Source of the DNA: Spongospora subterranea
Lineage: Eukaryota; Endomyxa; Phytomyxea; Plasmodiophorida; Plasmodiophoridae
NCBI GenBank assembly: GCA_900404475.1
Contig: OUQQ01000433.1
Span: 1-22,414, forward strand
Reading direction: 5' to 3'
Length of the DNA: 22,414 nucleotides
Shown: positions 8,847-17,946 of the stretch, piece by piece
How the letters are laid out: each line of letters begins with the position of its first letter
How positions within the stretch are numbered: position 1 is the first letter of the stretch
Made by a program: the position numbers and the translations under genes
The notes under the pieces: generated by a model
Seen by the model: the letters and a program-made list of their open reading frames with translations, nothing else
Told to the model about the DNA's origin: nothing
Database searches by the model: none

Positions 8847-9077
8847 ACTACCTCAAGCATCAACGACAAGACGGTTTTCGAGGAGAAAATCAAGAAGGAG
8901 ATAATCATGAATCTGCGAACGACACACATCGAATCGCGGGTTCTGGATATGTTCGCAAGTTTCTACCGCCTCCTTAGAGAGTTTGCGCTCGAAACGACCT
9001 TCGCCGAGAAACACAATATCAAAATGAAGTGCAAGTACCTGATCGAGGGCATCCGACCTGCCAAGGTAAAAGAATAA
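8847..9077 (+). pseudogene. gypsy gag fragment
   Basis: Open for 76 codons in the frame starting ACT at 8847, without an ATG at its start. It contains FASFYRLLREFALET followed by MKCKYLIEGIRPA, which resembles the part of gypsy gag where a conserved helix precedes a LIEGLRP-like motif. A stop at 9075-9077 ends it early relative to the zinc knuckle 270 bp further on. The identification rests on motif resemblance and on the position upstream of the knuckle. Confidence 0.65.
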
Positions 9078-9239
9078 TCCAATATGACCAGGATTTCTCC
9101 ACCACGAATAAGGACAAAGGACTCCTCTTCGACCTGTCTGAAAGAGGGAGCAACAGCAAACGTATTTTAAACCGATCGATTCGAAACCGACGATACCGAA
9201 CAGCCACAAGTCGGCACATTCTAGCAGTTCGAAGACGAT

Positions 9240-9960
9240 CACAGTTGCAGCAGTCCCTCAAAACGATAAGGCCGCTAACACCCCTTGTAAGATTCCCGAC
9301 GCAATTCGGAGGAGATATGAAAATCGCGCACCACCGGATGGCGGCTGCCTCGTTTGCACGGAAAATCATTGGGTTCAGGTTTGTCCAGCCAGCACGCACA
9401 CGGAATTGCAAGAGGCGCAAAGGCAAAACAACAGAATATCACGACGGACCTGTCGCGTATTCGAGTCAAACGCAATCAATCGTTCTCTTCATCACGTAAT
9501 GCAGACGAACAAACCGTGCGCGTTGCCAAACACAACTCATGGCGATACGATCTCGACAACTGATTTTCTCGTACAACTTTATCGCTCAGCATGCTGCGGA
9601 AAATTCAGGAGACTGACGTTGTCAGCGTGATTTACCAGTTCGTGCGGAACAAGCGTCCAGGACAATCTGATCACAATCGTCGCCTCTTCCAAACTGGATT
9701 TGACGTTGACGACGTCGACCGGCAAAACATGCAGACGCCAGTGCATCACAGAACAGGACCTGTCTGGCGATATCATTCTGATCGGTCAGCCCGAACATGT
9801 CGCATTGCGTATTGATTTACATACAAGCGACTGGCCAATATATCTGGCAATCATCTGGAGGTGGAAGAACCCACGATCAACGGTGACTCCGATTATAAAT
9901 CACCATGGAACTTCGTATAAAGCGGAACATTATCAACGAAACGCGAGAGGCGTTTCCTGA
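9240..9960 (+). pseudogene. gypsy gag zinc knuckle and protease-like region
   Basis: At about 9348-9392 one frame encodes GGCLVCTENHWVQVCPAST, a Cys-x2-Cys-x3-His-x4-Cys knuckle one residue shorter than the usual CX2CX4HX4C nucleocapsid motif. Downstream (about 9660-9800), after frameshifts, a hydrophobic and Thr-rich stretch with DLSGDIILIG resembles the end of a retroviral-type aspartic protease (family pattern ..DIILG). The catalytic D(T/S)G was not clearly found. Decayed. Confidence 0.55.
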
Positions 9961-10037
9961 ACGACTACGAAAACGATCCCGGCGACGCTTACCTCGTCGA
10001 AATAGACGAATCATTTACAAGCGAGGTACACCAATCA

Positions 10038-10900
10038 ATGGACATGATGGTTGTTGATCGCGCAATAACCGAAAAACTGACGAACGAATTCAAAGATCGT
10101 CTATGTGAGATCGTGTATCGACACAAAGACGCTGTGCTGCGACCCGCCGGCAAAGGTTTCAGTTATGAAAAATCATCCCAAATCAGACTGTTCCCATTAC
10201 CGTGCTCGCATTCGCAGATATTCACCAGTTCATCAAGATTTCATGCACAAGCACACCGCCTATCTGGAGTAGAACGGGTCATCTACCGCAATCCACACGC
10301 CCGTTCCGCTTCCGCTTGCCTGATAATCGACAAAAGGACACGTTTGTTCGTGGTCATCGTCTATGCATCGGCACCAAAGATGTGAACAGCCGAGCAGAAC
10401 GAACAATTTGGCGGATGCCACCTATATATATCGTTCTCAATTACCTACGTAACTCATCGATTTATATATTGCTGGACGCTTTCAAAGGCTACTGGCAGTT
10501 TCCCCTACATTCCGAATCGCAGGAACGCTGTTCCTTCATGACCCATGAAGCATTCCAAACGCCACGACAAATCATACAAGGATTGGCGGACGTCTTTTCG
10601 CGTTTCAAGAGGGAATGCAAAAGGTTTTGGGCGATCTCCTGTATAATGGCGTCCTACTGTTGGTTGACCACCTGTTTGGTCACGCTCAAAGCATGAATCA
10701 CTATTTTCATTTGCTCAACAAGCTTCTTGGCCCTCTTGGATCGCTTCGGCATCAACTTCAATCCGAATCGATGTCTTATCTATAAGAACACAAAAAAATG
10801 GTGCGGTCGCGTTATTTCCGCTGAAGGCACGTCATTCGACCCAGATATGGTATCCGCATTAGCAACTCTTAACGTCACGATTATTGCAGCGGATTAACAG
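10038..10900 (+). pseudogene. gypsy reverse transcriptase, frameshifted
   Basis: RT landmarks in several frames: LLDAFKGYWQFPLHSES (about 10471-10520; the first catalytic Asp is present), FQEGMQKVLGDLLYNGVLLL followed by VDHLFGHA (about 10605-10692), then GINFNPNRCLIYKNTKKWCG and EGTSFDPDMVSALATL (about 10748-10870). The catalytic F/YxDD box reads LVDH, so the second Asp of the pair is lost. At least two frameshifts separate the pieces, so it is inactive. The KWCGR...FDP motif after the catalytic box is the usual gypsy signature preceding RNase H. Confidence 0.8.
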
Positions 10901-10919
10901 CAGTTCTACTACACTCCCC

Positions 10920-11306
10920 CGTTAAAACGACAACAAAAGGGTTATGATAACGGTGAAAAAAATGCTTGAACCATGCCTGGAACATCTTCGGCGATTTAAT
11001 CACGGATTCGAAAAATGATGTACACGCGTCTCGTCTCAAGTTCTGTAAGACGACAGCGATCTCGATATCACTACGAAACTGTTGGAAACTGTTGCGTCAA
11101 CCGGCATTACGAATTTTCCCGAAGCGATCTTGGATCGGTGTACCAGTTTAGTGACTGGTACACCAGAACTTCTGCTTCACTGGCGTGGTTTTCAAGTTTC
11201 CGACGTTATTTGGGAAACGCACGAAATCATCGCCGAAGATGTTCCAGGCATGGTTCAAGCATTTTTTTTTCACCGCTGTCATAACCCTTTTGTTGTCGTT
11301 TTAACG
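10920..11306. repeat. Inverted repeat at the gypsy 3' end (76/78-bp arms)
   Basis: 10920-10995 is the reverse complement of 11229-11306 apart from two substitutions and a difference in A/T run length; the spacer is 233 bp. The right arm is the end of the chromodomain coding region plus its 3' flank, so the left arm is an inverted duplicate of that end sitting where RNase H and integrase should be. Confidence 0.9.
10996..11270 (+). pseudogene. gypsy integrase C-terminus with chromodomain
   Basis: One frame carries DVHASRLKFC (about 11014-11043) and, after a shift, LLETVASTGI-like sequence from about 11080 leading into ELLLHWRGFQVSDVIWET (11166-11219) and AEDVPGMVQAF. This is the family pattern VHASRL....LL..V..QG, then (L/V)(L/V)WRGF....TWEP and EDVP.LV..(F/Y), i.e. 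the chromodomain at the end of chromoviral integrases. It marks the 3' end of the pol gene. A perfect 10-bp hairpin (11137-11164) lies inside the coding stretch. Confidence 0.75.
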
Positions 11307-11669
11307 AGTCAAGCGGGCAGCGTACGACGTACGTTTTGTGATTCTATTGATAAAATCAGAACTCTTTAAACTTGACTTCGTACTCACGCGTCTGGTTGTC
11401 GACCGCGAGTGTTTGACTCTTGCGTGCAGGCGTCGACGCGTCGTGTGGCACAATCACAATAGGGTNTTTTTTTTCACCGCTGTCATAACCCTTTTGTTGT
11501 CGTTTTAACGAGTCAAGCGGGCAGCGTACGACGTACGTTTTGTGATTCTATTGATAAAATCAGAACTCTTTAAACTTGACTTCGTACTTACGCGTCTGGT
11601 TGTCGACCGCGAGTGTTTGACTCTTGCGTGCAGGCGTCGACGCGTCGTGTGGCACAATCACAATAGGGT
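11263..11669. repeat. 203-bp direct duplication flanking a single N (11466)
   Basis: 11263-11465 and 11467-11669 are the same sequence with one substitution (C at 11385, T at 11589). The first copy ends exactly at the N and the second begins exactly after it. The duplicated block covers the poly-T run, the right inverted-repeat arm and the gypsy 3' flank. No gene is recognised in it. Confidence 0.95.
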
Positions 11670-11885
11670 TTTATTTTGTTGGGACCAACTACACTGTCCA
11701 CACTATTTGGGTGTGTTCAGAGGTAGTGTGGGTCACACTTCGCCCCCACCACTCTTGACTCGTGGGCCTTGAGTCCTCCGGCAAGGTCGTCCGTCAGGCC
11801 CCGTACCGCCGTTCCCCAACAACCATCCTGGCCCCATTGGCATCACCATCTTGGACGCTGACATCCGTCTCGCCTGAAGAGCACG
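11670..11885. other. Spacer between gypsy remnant and non-LTR element
   Basis: No gene recognised. Contains GTGTG/CACAC-rich short inverted stretches (about 11690-11740). Long open frames here on the minus strand are shadows of the GC-rich element that follows. Confidence 0.4.
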
Positions 11886-13150
11886 AAGTTCGGCACCGCT
11901 GTCGGCCCATCCGGCTGGACGACCATCCTCATTCGTTCCGCCGCGAAGAACCCGTCTTTCCGTTGCTTTCTGGTCATGCTCGCCAACATGATCGCCAACA
12001 ACACGGCCCCCGGACGGTGCTTCCTGTTGGCCTCCACTCTCATCCCGATGACACCAAGCCCTGACAAGGTTCGTTCCGTTGCCGTCGGTGAACACTTCTA
12101 CAGGATCTCGCCCCACCAGCCCGCCTGCCTGAAGACGTCTTGCCGTATCAGCTCGGAGTCGGTACTCCAGGCGGCGTAGAGCTCACAGTTCTTCAAACTC
12201 GTCATCCTCTTGGCTGTTACACGGAGCGTCTCTCACGCCTTGCCGACGCCCTTCAACTCCGAGATCTTGTCGTACCCGACGGCACCATCATCTTCATCCC
12301 GGAATTATCACGCAAGAGTTCTTCGCCTTCACTGCTGACGTCCTCTCCCTCAAACTGGAGAAGACAAAAATGATCTCTTCCTCCGATATTCGTACACATG
12401 GGATGCAATTCTTAGGCGGTGACATGGCTCCAAGGCGCTCCTTCCTGTCTGCCAAGGTCGAAACCATGCTCTCCAAGGTGCTCGACCTGCGCAATCAGGT
12501 CGGGAGTTTTTCTTCGCGAATGTGTCCAGACTACTCTGATTCATCTCACCCGCTCCCTCGACGGCGATGTTTTCTCTGCAGAGTGGATGCCGTGCCACCG
12601 ATGGCTTACTCGAAAGCCTGGCGTGTTATGTGTGCCTTCCCAGATCTGAGCTACATTTTTCGGATCATCGCGCCCCTCCCCGTTCTCTTGGGCGGCATCG
12701 ACGTCACCGACTACGACTTGATCTTGGATGGGATGGCGACCCAGTTTAAAGCCCTGTCTTCCGCGTGGCTGATGGAGATGCGAACCAACCATCGCCAACT
12801 TCCCCGTTGTGAACTCTTGAATATGTCACCACGTCGTCTCCAAGAGATTCAACGCGCCCGTTCCGAAAACCTACATGCGTCCCTGCCACCACTCCTCCGA
12901 GCGGCCCATGTCGAACACATGTCACCGCTGTCACAAGCTTAGCTGCAAATCGTTCCGTACCCCCCAAGTGTTGAGCTGTCGAATCTCCAGCTGAGATCCG
13001 CTCTGACTACCCGCCTTCTGACTAACGCAGAGGTGGTGCCGATTTGCCCGAGTTGCACTCAGCCTGCTACGTCTCTCCACGCTGATCGTTGCGAAATCCG
13101 CCGTAACCAGCCCGCGAAGACACGGCACGAAAAGATATGCAATTTCCTCA
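11886..13150 (+). pseudogene. Non-LTR (LINE-like) reverse transcriptase remnant, copy A
   Basis: GC-rich plus-strand remnant. Motifs in order: KFGTAVGPSGWTTIL (about 11886-11930), LASTLIPM followed by KVRSVAVGEHFYRI (about 12034-12106), DVLPYQLGVGTPGGVE (about 12134-12182), a degenerate catalytic region near 12258-12300 (no YxDD left), FLGGDMA (about 12410), and KVETMLSKVLDLRNQ. The C-terminal zinc knuckle is CPSCTQPATSLHADRC (13041-13088; CX2CX7HX3C) followed by TRHEKICNFL. This order (GPSGW, RPIAVGE-like box, QLGVG.PGG, FLGA.IG, terminal CCHC plus RH) is known from non-LTR-type elements widespread in protists; I do not assign a clade. Several frameshifts and deletions, including 9 bp at FLGA.IG relative to copy B. 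Confidence 0.8.
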
Positions 13151-13152
13151 TC

Positions 13153-13571
13153 GAGCCATGTCACCGATCATCGCGCCTAAGAATTGCATCCCATGTGTAC
13201 GAATATCGGAGGAGGAGATCACCATTGTCTTCTCCAGTTTGAGGGAGAGGCCGTCGGCAGTGAAGGCGAGGAACTCTTGCGTGATGACGTCCAGTGCCGG
13301 TGCAGCGACCTCAGCAGAGGGGATGAAATGATTGTGTCGTCGAGGTACGCCAAGATCTCGGAGTTGAAGGGCGCCGGCAAGGCGTGAGAGACGCTCCCTG
13401 TAAACAGTCAAGAGGATGTAAGAGCCTTCGGGTGCGTCGTCACGGAAGACCTGTTCACGAGTTTGAAGAACTATGGGCTCTACGCCGCCTGGAGTACCGA
13501 CTCCAAGCTGGTACGGCAAAACGTCATCAGGCAGTCGGGCGAGAGCCTTGGCTGTAATCCTGTAGAAGTGT
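13153..13571 (-). pseudogene. Non-LTR reverse transcriptase fragment, copy B (opposed)
   Basis: Minus-strand copy of the segment 12092-12430 of copy A, truncated at both ends. It keeps LPYQLGVGTPGGVE, a stretch deleted from copy A (LQTREQVFRDDAPEGS), the catalytic box YLDD (13336-13347) in ILAYLDDTIISSP, and FLGAMIGDMA. The box is in a different frame from the flanking motifs, so frameshifts remain. Compared with usual RTs the AFN-type box before YLDD is missing, indicating an internal deletion shared with copy A. The 5' edge at 13571 abuts unrelated minus-strand coding-like sequence. Confidence 0.8.
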
Positions 13572-14263
13572 ATTTTTCTTCAGCGTCGTCCTGCATCCAT
13601 TGTATTACGGTTTCTCGATCCTTCAATGTCGACATTTGCTGCAGTGCTCTTTTTCTGACATCTGCGACCTTATTCGCTGTCACGCCTTCATTATTAATAT
13701 TCTCGACTTCATTTGCAAGCGTTGTCGCCGGATAAACAGTTGAAGTTTGGCTAGATCGAGCGAAATCGACCACGATCGGAGACAATTAATATATGGACGG
13801 CCCAACAGTTCGAAATTCTTTATCATCTTGTGCTCGTAATCTTTTATCCCAGGTTTCTCCCGCGAAGGATCTTGGCCATAAAAGTTCAAATTTAGCGAGC
13901 GTTTTCAGACCACGTTCAAGGACATGTTGCTGCAGCTTCCCACGTGTTGAAGGCATGAAATTTACTGAAGACATGAAGGGTTTAGATGTTTGATAACCCT
14001 GTGCATGGACTGTTTGGGTATAATGAAAATAATCAATTTGGGGAAACTGCAGCAACATGTCCTTGAACGTGGTCTGAAAAACGTTGGAGGTCATCCACAT
14101 CCCAGCTCAACCCTACAATTTGTCTCAATTGAATTTGAATATCCGCACTATTACAGTGCGAAGGATATCGAAACAAGGTGATTTGATTAATTTGGCAAGC
14201 GAATGTATACGAAGCTTTTACCATCTCGTCTAGGTATCTCATCGATGAAATAAAATATTGCAT
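13572..14263 (-). pseudogene. Unrecognised minus-strand coding-like segments
   Basis: Open stretches with protein-like composition: 14263-14033 (contains IQIQLRQIVGLSWDVDDLQR), 14100-13786 (contains KFELLWPRSFAGETWDKRL) and 13785-13572, in the same frame after a single TAA at 13786-13788 (contains VADVRKRALQQMSTLKDRET). I do not recognise a family. The segments may be exons of one gene with short introns (a GT-AG intron 14118-14076 can be drawn), cut at 13571 by the non-LTR fragment, or parts of another transposon. A 40-bp inverted repeat lies inside. Confidence 0.35.
13902..14080. repeat. Inverted repeat with 40-bp arms
   Basis: 13902-13941 and 14041-14080 are reverse complements with one mismatch, separated by 99 bp. 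Read outward, both arms can encode GKLQQHVLERGLK. The arms lie in coding-like minus-strand sequence of unknown identity. Confidence 0.92.
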
Positions 14264-14590
14264 CAGTATATAATCTCTCAGATTTACAACCCTGAAAACT
14301 CGACTTTTGCACGCTACCTACCTTCAATAAAAAAGAGCTCGAAAGAAGCGAGGCAGGGTCGTACTCTATAATTTAGGTGAAATTACTTTTTTACCTTCAT
14401 AGGCTGCGCTGTCAAAGTTCCCCGTCGGTCATCAAGGGCTGCGCCTTCTTGCCATCCCGGATATTACAGTACAAGTACAGATTTAAAGAGACGTAGCTGG
14501 CCGGGGGCAAAATTGATTATCCAGCTAATCTGGGTTCTATCTTAATATAGTAGTTTTAGCCTCTGATCACTGCCATTTAACCTTTTTATC
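14264..14590. other. Intergenic spacer upstream of THOC7
   Basis: No gene recognised. It is divergently placed between coding-like minus-strand sequence and THOC7, so it may contain promoters. No tRNA or other RNA gene seen. Confidence 0.4.
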
Positions 14591-15214
14591 ATGACCACTC
14601 TCCTATCGGAATCAGGTATTAATATCCCCACCCACTCTCTCATGGTTCTATTCTAATCAGTTTATGCGCCAGATGTCATTGCCTCTGAGAGGTTTATCGC
14701 TCGCGATCACATTGTTTTATCGATAGCCCGTAAACTTCTATCTGACAATGTACCAATCAATAACGATGAGTTATCTGCCGAGATTGATACCCTTGCGTAC
14801 GAGATTTCATTATCAAGTACTGCCACAGAAACAGCCATCAGAGAGATCAACACGTATTCTAATATGTATGACGAATCGTCAGCTCTGATTGAGGCGATGA
14901 GCAAAGAGATTGGGGTGTTAAGGGTCGAGCTTCATGAGGCGTATCAAGTCAAGAGTAGGTTCGATGAGTATAGTTTATTATGTGAATCATATAGCGGATA
15001 CCCTACAAGGCAAGAGACGACCAATAATATCGTGATGGTGGAGCAGGAGATAGCGGCGCTAATGGAAGAGCATAACCGTTTGGATAAGAAAGTGGACCGA
15101 GCAAGGAAGGATATGGCCGCGCTGTTCGGGGTTTTAAATTCGTTGTCGTCATGGAATGGGTCAGATGTTGAGTCAGAACCAGTCGAAGATGGGTCAGCCA
15201 TGATCACTGAATGA
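14591..15214 (+). CDS. THOC7: THO complex subunit 7 homologue
   Basis: Two exons, 14591-14615 and 14661-15214, with a 45-nt GT-AG intron; 192 aa. Start is the ATG at 14591; without splicing the frame closes at 14654-14656. THOC7 is a subunit of the nuclear THO/TREX complex, which couples transcription to mRNA packaging and export. The match is to the coiled-coil family pattern: an N-terminal helical part (VIASERFIARDHIVLSIARK), long heptad-like helices, then FDEYSLLCESYSGYPTRQET, equivalent to the conserved EY..L...I...P.R.ET segment, followed by further coiled coil and a short acidic tail. Length is close to the roughly 200 aa of animal THOC7. The downstream neighbour is on the same strand, 157 bp away. 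Confidence 0.87.
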
Positions 15215-15371
15215 ATGAATATTGTCTTGACCCATCAGATCCGCCACTTCTTATGATCATGTTTTGTTCGTTAATCAGTTTCCCCCAAACCTGTACCTGA
15301 TCCATCATTTAGTGTTAACTACCGTATCACTCATTTCCAATATTAAATTAATCCTGCTACTCTCATAATAA

Positions 15372-16587
15372 ATGAGGCCGGCATCGTCATATTCTCCACA
15401 TTCCCGACCTGTATCTATTCAATTAGGACCTGGTGATGATTGCAATATTGACGTTGATCGTCATCACCGGGGAATCAGATCCGCTATTCTGCCACAACTA
15501 TCGTCTGCCTTTCGTTCTTATCAGCAATTAGCGTCCCGTCAAAATGATGTGTCTCTTTCAAGGTTGCAGCATTTCAGAAAGTTCCGCTTGGACTCGATTG
15601 CCATATTTGCCCACGACAACGATGCAGAATTCGAAAGAATCCGCAGAATTTGCTGGGAACATCGGAAGACAGTTGTCGGGTTCCGGAAACAAATTGAACT
15701 TCATGAGCAGGAGCAGAACAGCATACTAAAAAAAATGATGGCGTCTAATATTGAAGTCAAGAAATCAGCTGTAAAAAGATCGATAAACAAAGACAAGGCG
15801 GAGCGAGGCAATGATGCACAAGACATGGAGATGCAACGTCTGATAGATATGCTATTTGAAGAAAGGACAAGATGTAAAAACCTTCGGCAAAAAATCCGGC
15901 AGATGAACAATCAAAAAGATAGTTCGAGCACAGAAAACAAAACGCACACATTCAAAGAGACGCTGCCTGGCGCATTGAGCAGGCGAAGTGAGGTATTTCT
16001 AACTGATAAGGAAGAGAGACTGATTGCGTTGCAAGCTGCGAGGCAATATACTTTAAAGTTGCAAAAACAGACAAAAGAGTATAGAGAGCAAACGGTGAGG
16101 ATTCTGCAAGAGAAAGACGACGTGGTGAAGAACAGACGCGTTCGCGGCAGAGAACTATGGAAGGGGGTCATGCTCAGTATGGGAATGGGCGAGGTGATCC
16201 GGTTGATCAGCGAATATAATGTATCGGGTTGCCGGGTGCTGGCGGGCCTATCATCGGTCCTGGCGTGCCGGATCTGCCAGCACGTCCTGAGTGATCCGGT
16301 CATGACCCTGGCCTGTCAGCATATACAGGTTAAGACCACTCTCACCCGTTGTCTACGTTAATCATGACCTGACTGAACTCGTGCTCCAGTGCCGACATTG
16401 TCTTGCCGTTTCCAGGCACTCATTGTCCTGCCCGCATTGCCGGACACCACTCCCGTCATCTCGCGTGGGTGACATGTGTCCCGGTCTCATACAATCACTG
16501 AATCTCGTTGCGAGGCTATCGACAACGCTGAAAACCGTCAGAATCAAACTCTCACAGATAGAATACTTGGTGGTTTCCTCAAGGTAA
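15372..16587 (+). CDS. Coiled-coil RING-finger protein (probable E3 ubiquitin ligase)
   Basis: Two exons, 15372-16328 and 16390-16587, with a 61-nt GT-AG intron; 384 aa. The intron falls inside the RING finger and splicing restores it: CRIC (Cys299, Cys302), CQH (Cys315, His317), then I-Q-CRHC (Cys320, Cys323) and CPHC (Cys333, Cys336). This is a canonical C3HC4 RING with HxxC spacing across the junction. Residues about 90-280 are rich in charged residues and likely coiled coil. About 50 residues follow the RING. RINGs bind E2 enzymes and transfer ubiquitin, so an E3 role is probable; substrate and pathway are unknown. No further domain recognised. A possible further donor (AAGGTAACT) overlaps the stop codon, so an additional 3' exon cannot be excluded. 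Confidence 0.85.
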
Positions 16588-16701
16588 CTGTAGCTGCATT
16601 GTCACGGCAATCGGATAAACCATATTTTCGGCCGTTCGGAGTCAAGCTCCATTGTCTTCAAGTTAATTGGCGCTTGATCAAACGGCAGGTTGTATCTCAG
16701 C

Positions 16702-16914
16702 ATGCGAGCTCTGTTGGTGTTTTCTCTTTCAGCTATGCTCATGTCATCATCAGCGTTCGCGTCCCCTTCTCTCGGTACAGACTCATACAAGATTCTACCA
16801 GATGATATCGACACCTCTCACGTCACGCTCTTTGATCGAGATCCACTTTACCACGATGTTACAGGGCGTGTTTTCTTTTTTGATTATGAAGGCGATCGGG
16901 TATACGTCAACTAA
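16702..16914 (+). CDS. Possible small secreted protein (70 aa)
   Basis: ATG at 16702 opens MRALLVFSLSAMLMSSSAFA, a textbook signal peptide with a plausible Ala-x-Ala cleavage site, followed by an acidic, aromatic mature part of about 50 aa (contains DSYKILPDDIDTSHVTLFDR) and a stop at 16912-16914. No Cys in the mature part and no known family. It lies 114 bp after the RING gene stop and converges on MTFP1 with 44 bp between the stops. The opposite strand carries a 70-codon ORF (16602-16814) that overlaps it, so one of the two is a shadow; the signal peptide favours this one. Further exons were sought but not found convincingly. Confidence 0.45.
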   Translation: MRALLVFSLSAMLMSSSAFASPSLGTDSYKILPDDIDTSHVTLFDRDPLYHDVTGRVFFFDYEGDRVYVN

Positions 16915-16958
16915 ACAATTTCGAACCACCAAGTGCAAAGCAACTGGAAATGAATATA

Positions 16959-17582
16959 TTATTGCTCGCTTGATTTGACATTTTGGGTTTCATTATCGAC
17001 AGGCCAAGCAGCATCGAATGCAAAGTCAACTGCTGTTTCAACGGGTTCGTCGAGAAAGATCGGCAAAAGGGGTAGAACCGCTAGTCCAGCGATGGTTGGA
17101 GCGTATCTGAGGTATGGTAGAGACTTAATCAGCTTGCTATGGTGGATCAACTTGCCAGTGTTGTGAACTACACTGTGGATGGCGATCGCCGGTAGCGCCT
17201 ATAGTACACATGGACCAGAATAACGGCGGTGAGATGATGATAAAGAGCAGAGGTACCGCCGCCCTACCAATGATGCCAGCACTTGGAACGAGGTTCGATG
17301 GAGAGCGGTTCGGATCCAGTCCTGGCCGCGCTGATGCGCTTCGTAAACATGATGACCGACATCCGAACAGACGTAGCCGGCTGAAATGACATAGGCAGCA
17401 GTGACGATTTGACGAGGGACAACAGGACGGAATGCCTCGCCAACATCGCTTGTATATGCCACATATCGACCGCCGACCGATACGAAGCTGCGAAGACGGG
17501 ATAGATATCCCAAATACCTCTCGACTGAGGAATTTGATTCATCTACTGGATGCTTTTCAGGAACTGTGGGAGACTCCGGCAT
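16959..17582 (-). CDS. MTFP1: Mitochondrial fission process protein 1 (MTP18 family)
   Basis: Two exons, 17268-17582 and 16959-17198, with a 69-nt GT-AG intron; 184 aa. The start taken is the ATG at 17580-17582. MTFP1 is an inner-mitochondrial-membrane protein that promotes fission. Family landmarks seen: RYVAYTSDVGEAFRPVVP (the YxGYxNEVGEAFR..VP motif), a first hydrophobic segment (QIVTAAYVISAGYV), FQVLASLALPAIAIHSVV spanning the splice junction, and a last hydrophobic segment leading to PIFLDEPVETAVDFAFD, the counterpart of the family's IIHPID..VDFLLD. Splicing joins these in frame. A slightly longer N-terminus than in animals may contain the targeting signal. Confidence 0.9.
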
Positions 17583-17946
17583 TATGCTGTCTGATGATAT
17601 CAACCGAAATCGAGAGAATTGCTATGCGTTGGACACTTTGTTGAGCTGAGGAGGTTAGGCAGGTGAACTGTAGAGCAGATCGAGCAGTGCGAAGATTTCA
17701 AAAAACACCCAAGAGCGTAGCCCGGTTGCGCAATATCGGAATCACGGTGTACTCCAGACTGTACGAAAAGACCGTGACGTCGAGGTTCAGGGTGGTCGTT
17801 GCTGTCGTTGGTTGAACGAAGGTGTGCGCGGCCCTGTCAAGGATTACAAGTGGGAACCTTTGGAGTTGAATGTTGGGCGGCGTGGCACAAAAGGGGCCAT
17901 AATACAGGTGTAACAAATACCGCCCTACATCTGTTCAGAAATATCA
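17583..17946. other. Spacer upstream of MTFP1, no assigned gene
   Basis: Plus-strand reading from about 17690 stays open to the CAG|GT at about 17908, and a 72-codon minus ORF overlaps it. Neither resembles a known protein. It probably includes the MTFP1 promoter. Confidence 0.35.

Larger units (their letters stand above)
8847..11270 (+). mobile_element. Ty3/gypsy-type retrotransposon remnant with chromodomain
   Basis: Pieces of one gypsy-like element in canonical order on the plus strand: gag (8847-9077), gag zinc knuckle (about 9348-9392), protease-like region (9590-9960), RT (about 10038-10900) and integrase C-terminus with chromodomain (10996-11270). RNase H and most of integrase are missing between 10900 and 10996, where an inverted piece of the 3' end is found instead. 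Frameshifts and stops occur throughout. LTRs were not identified. The order gag-PR-RT-IN with a terminal chromodomain is that of chromoviruses. Confidence 0.85.

Noticed and set aside
8853..9499. Long minus and plus ORFs (129-156 codons) overlapping the gypsy gag region
   Set aside because: The gag and zinc-knuckle motifs are in other plus frames; these are shadows without family resemblance.
11250..11275. GGTTCAAGC followed by a T run, resembling a tRNA B box plus Pol III terminator
   Set aside because: No A box or cloverleaf could be drawn upstream; the sequence is the chromodomain end of the gypsy pol.
11733..12116. 127-codon minus-strand ORF, Gly/Arg-rich
   Set aside because: Antisense of the GC-rich non-LTR RT, whose motifs are on the plus strand.
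16975..17166. Plus-strand ORF that could extend the small secreted protein by splicing
   Set aside because: It is the complement of MTFP1 exon 2, which is strongly supported.
17181..17190. GGCGATCGCC palindrome like a cyanobacterial HIP1 site
   Set aside because: It lies inside MTFP1 exon 2 of a clearly eukaryotic gene and is not repeated densely enough to matter.
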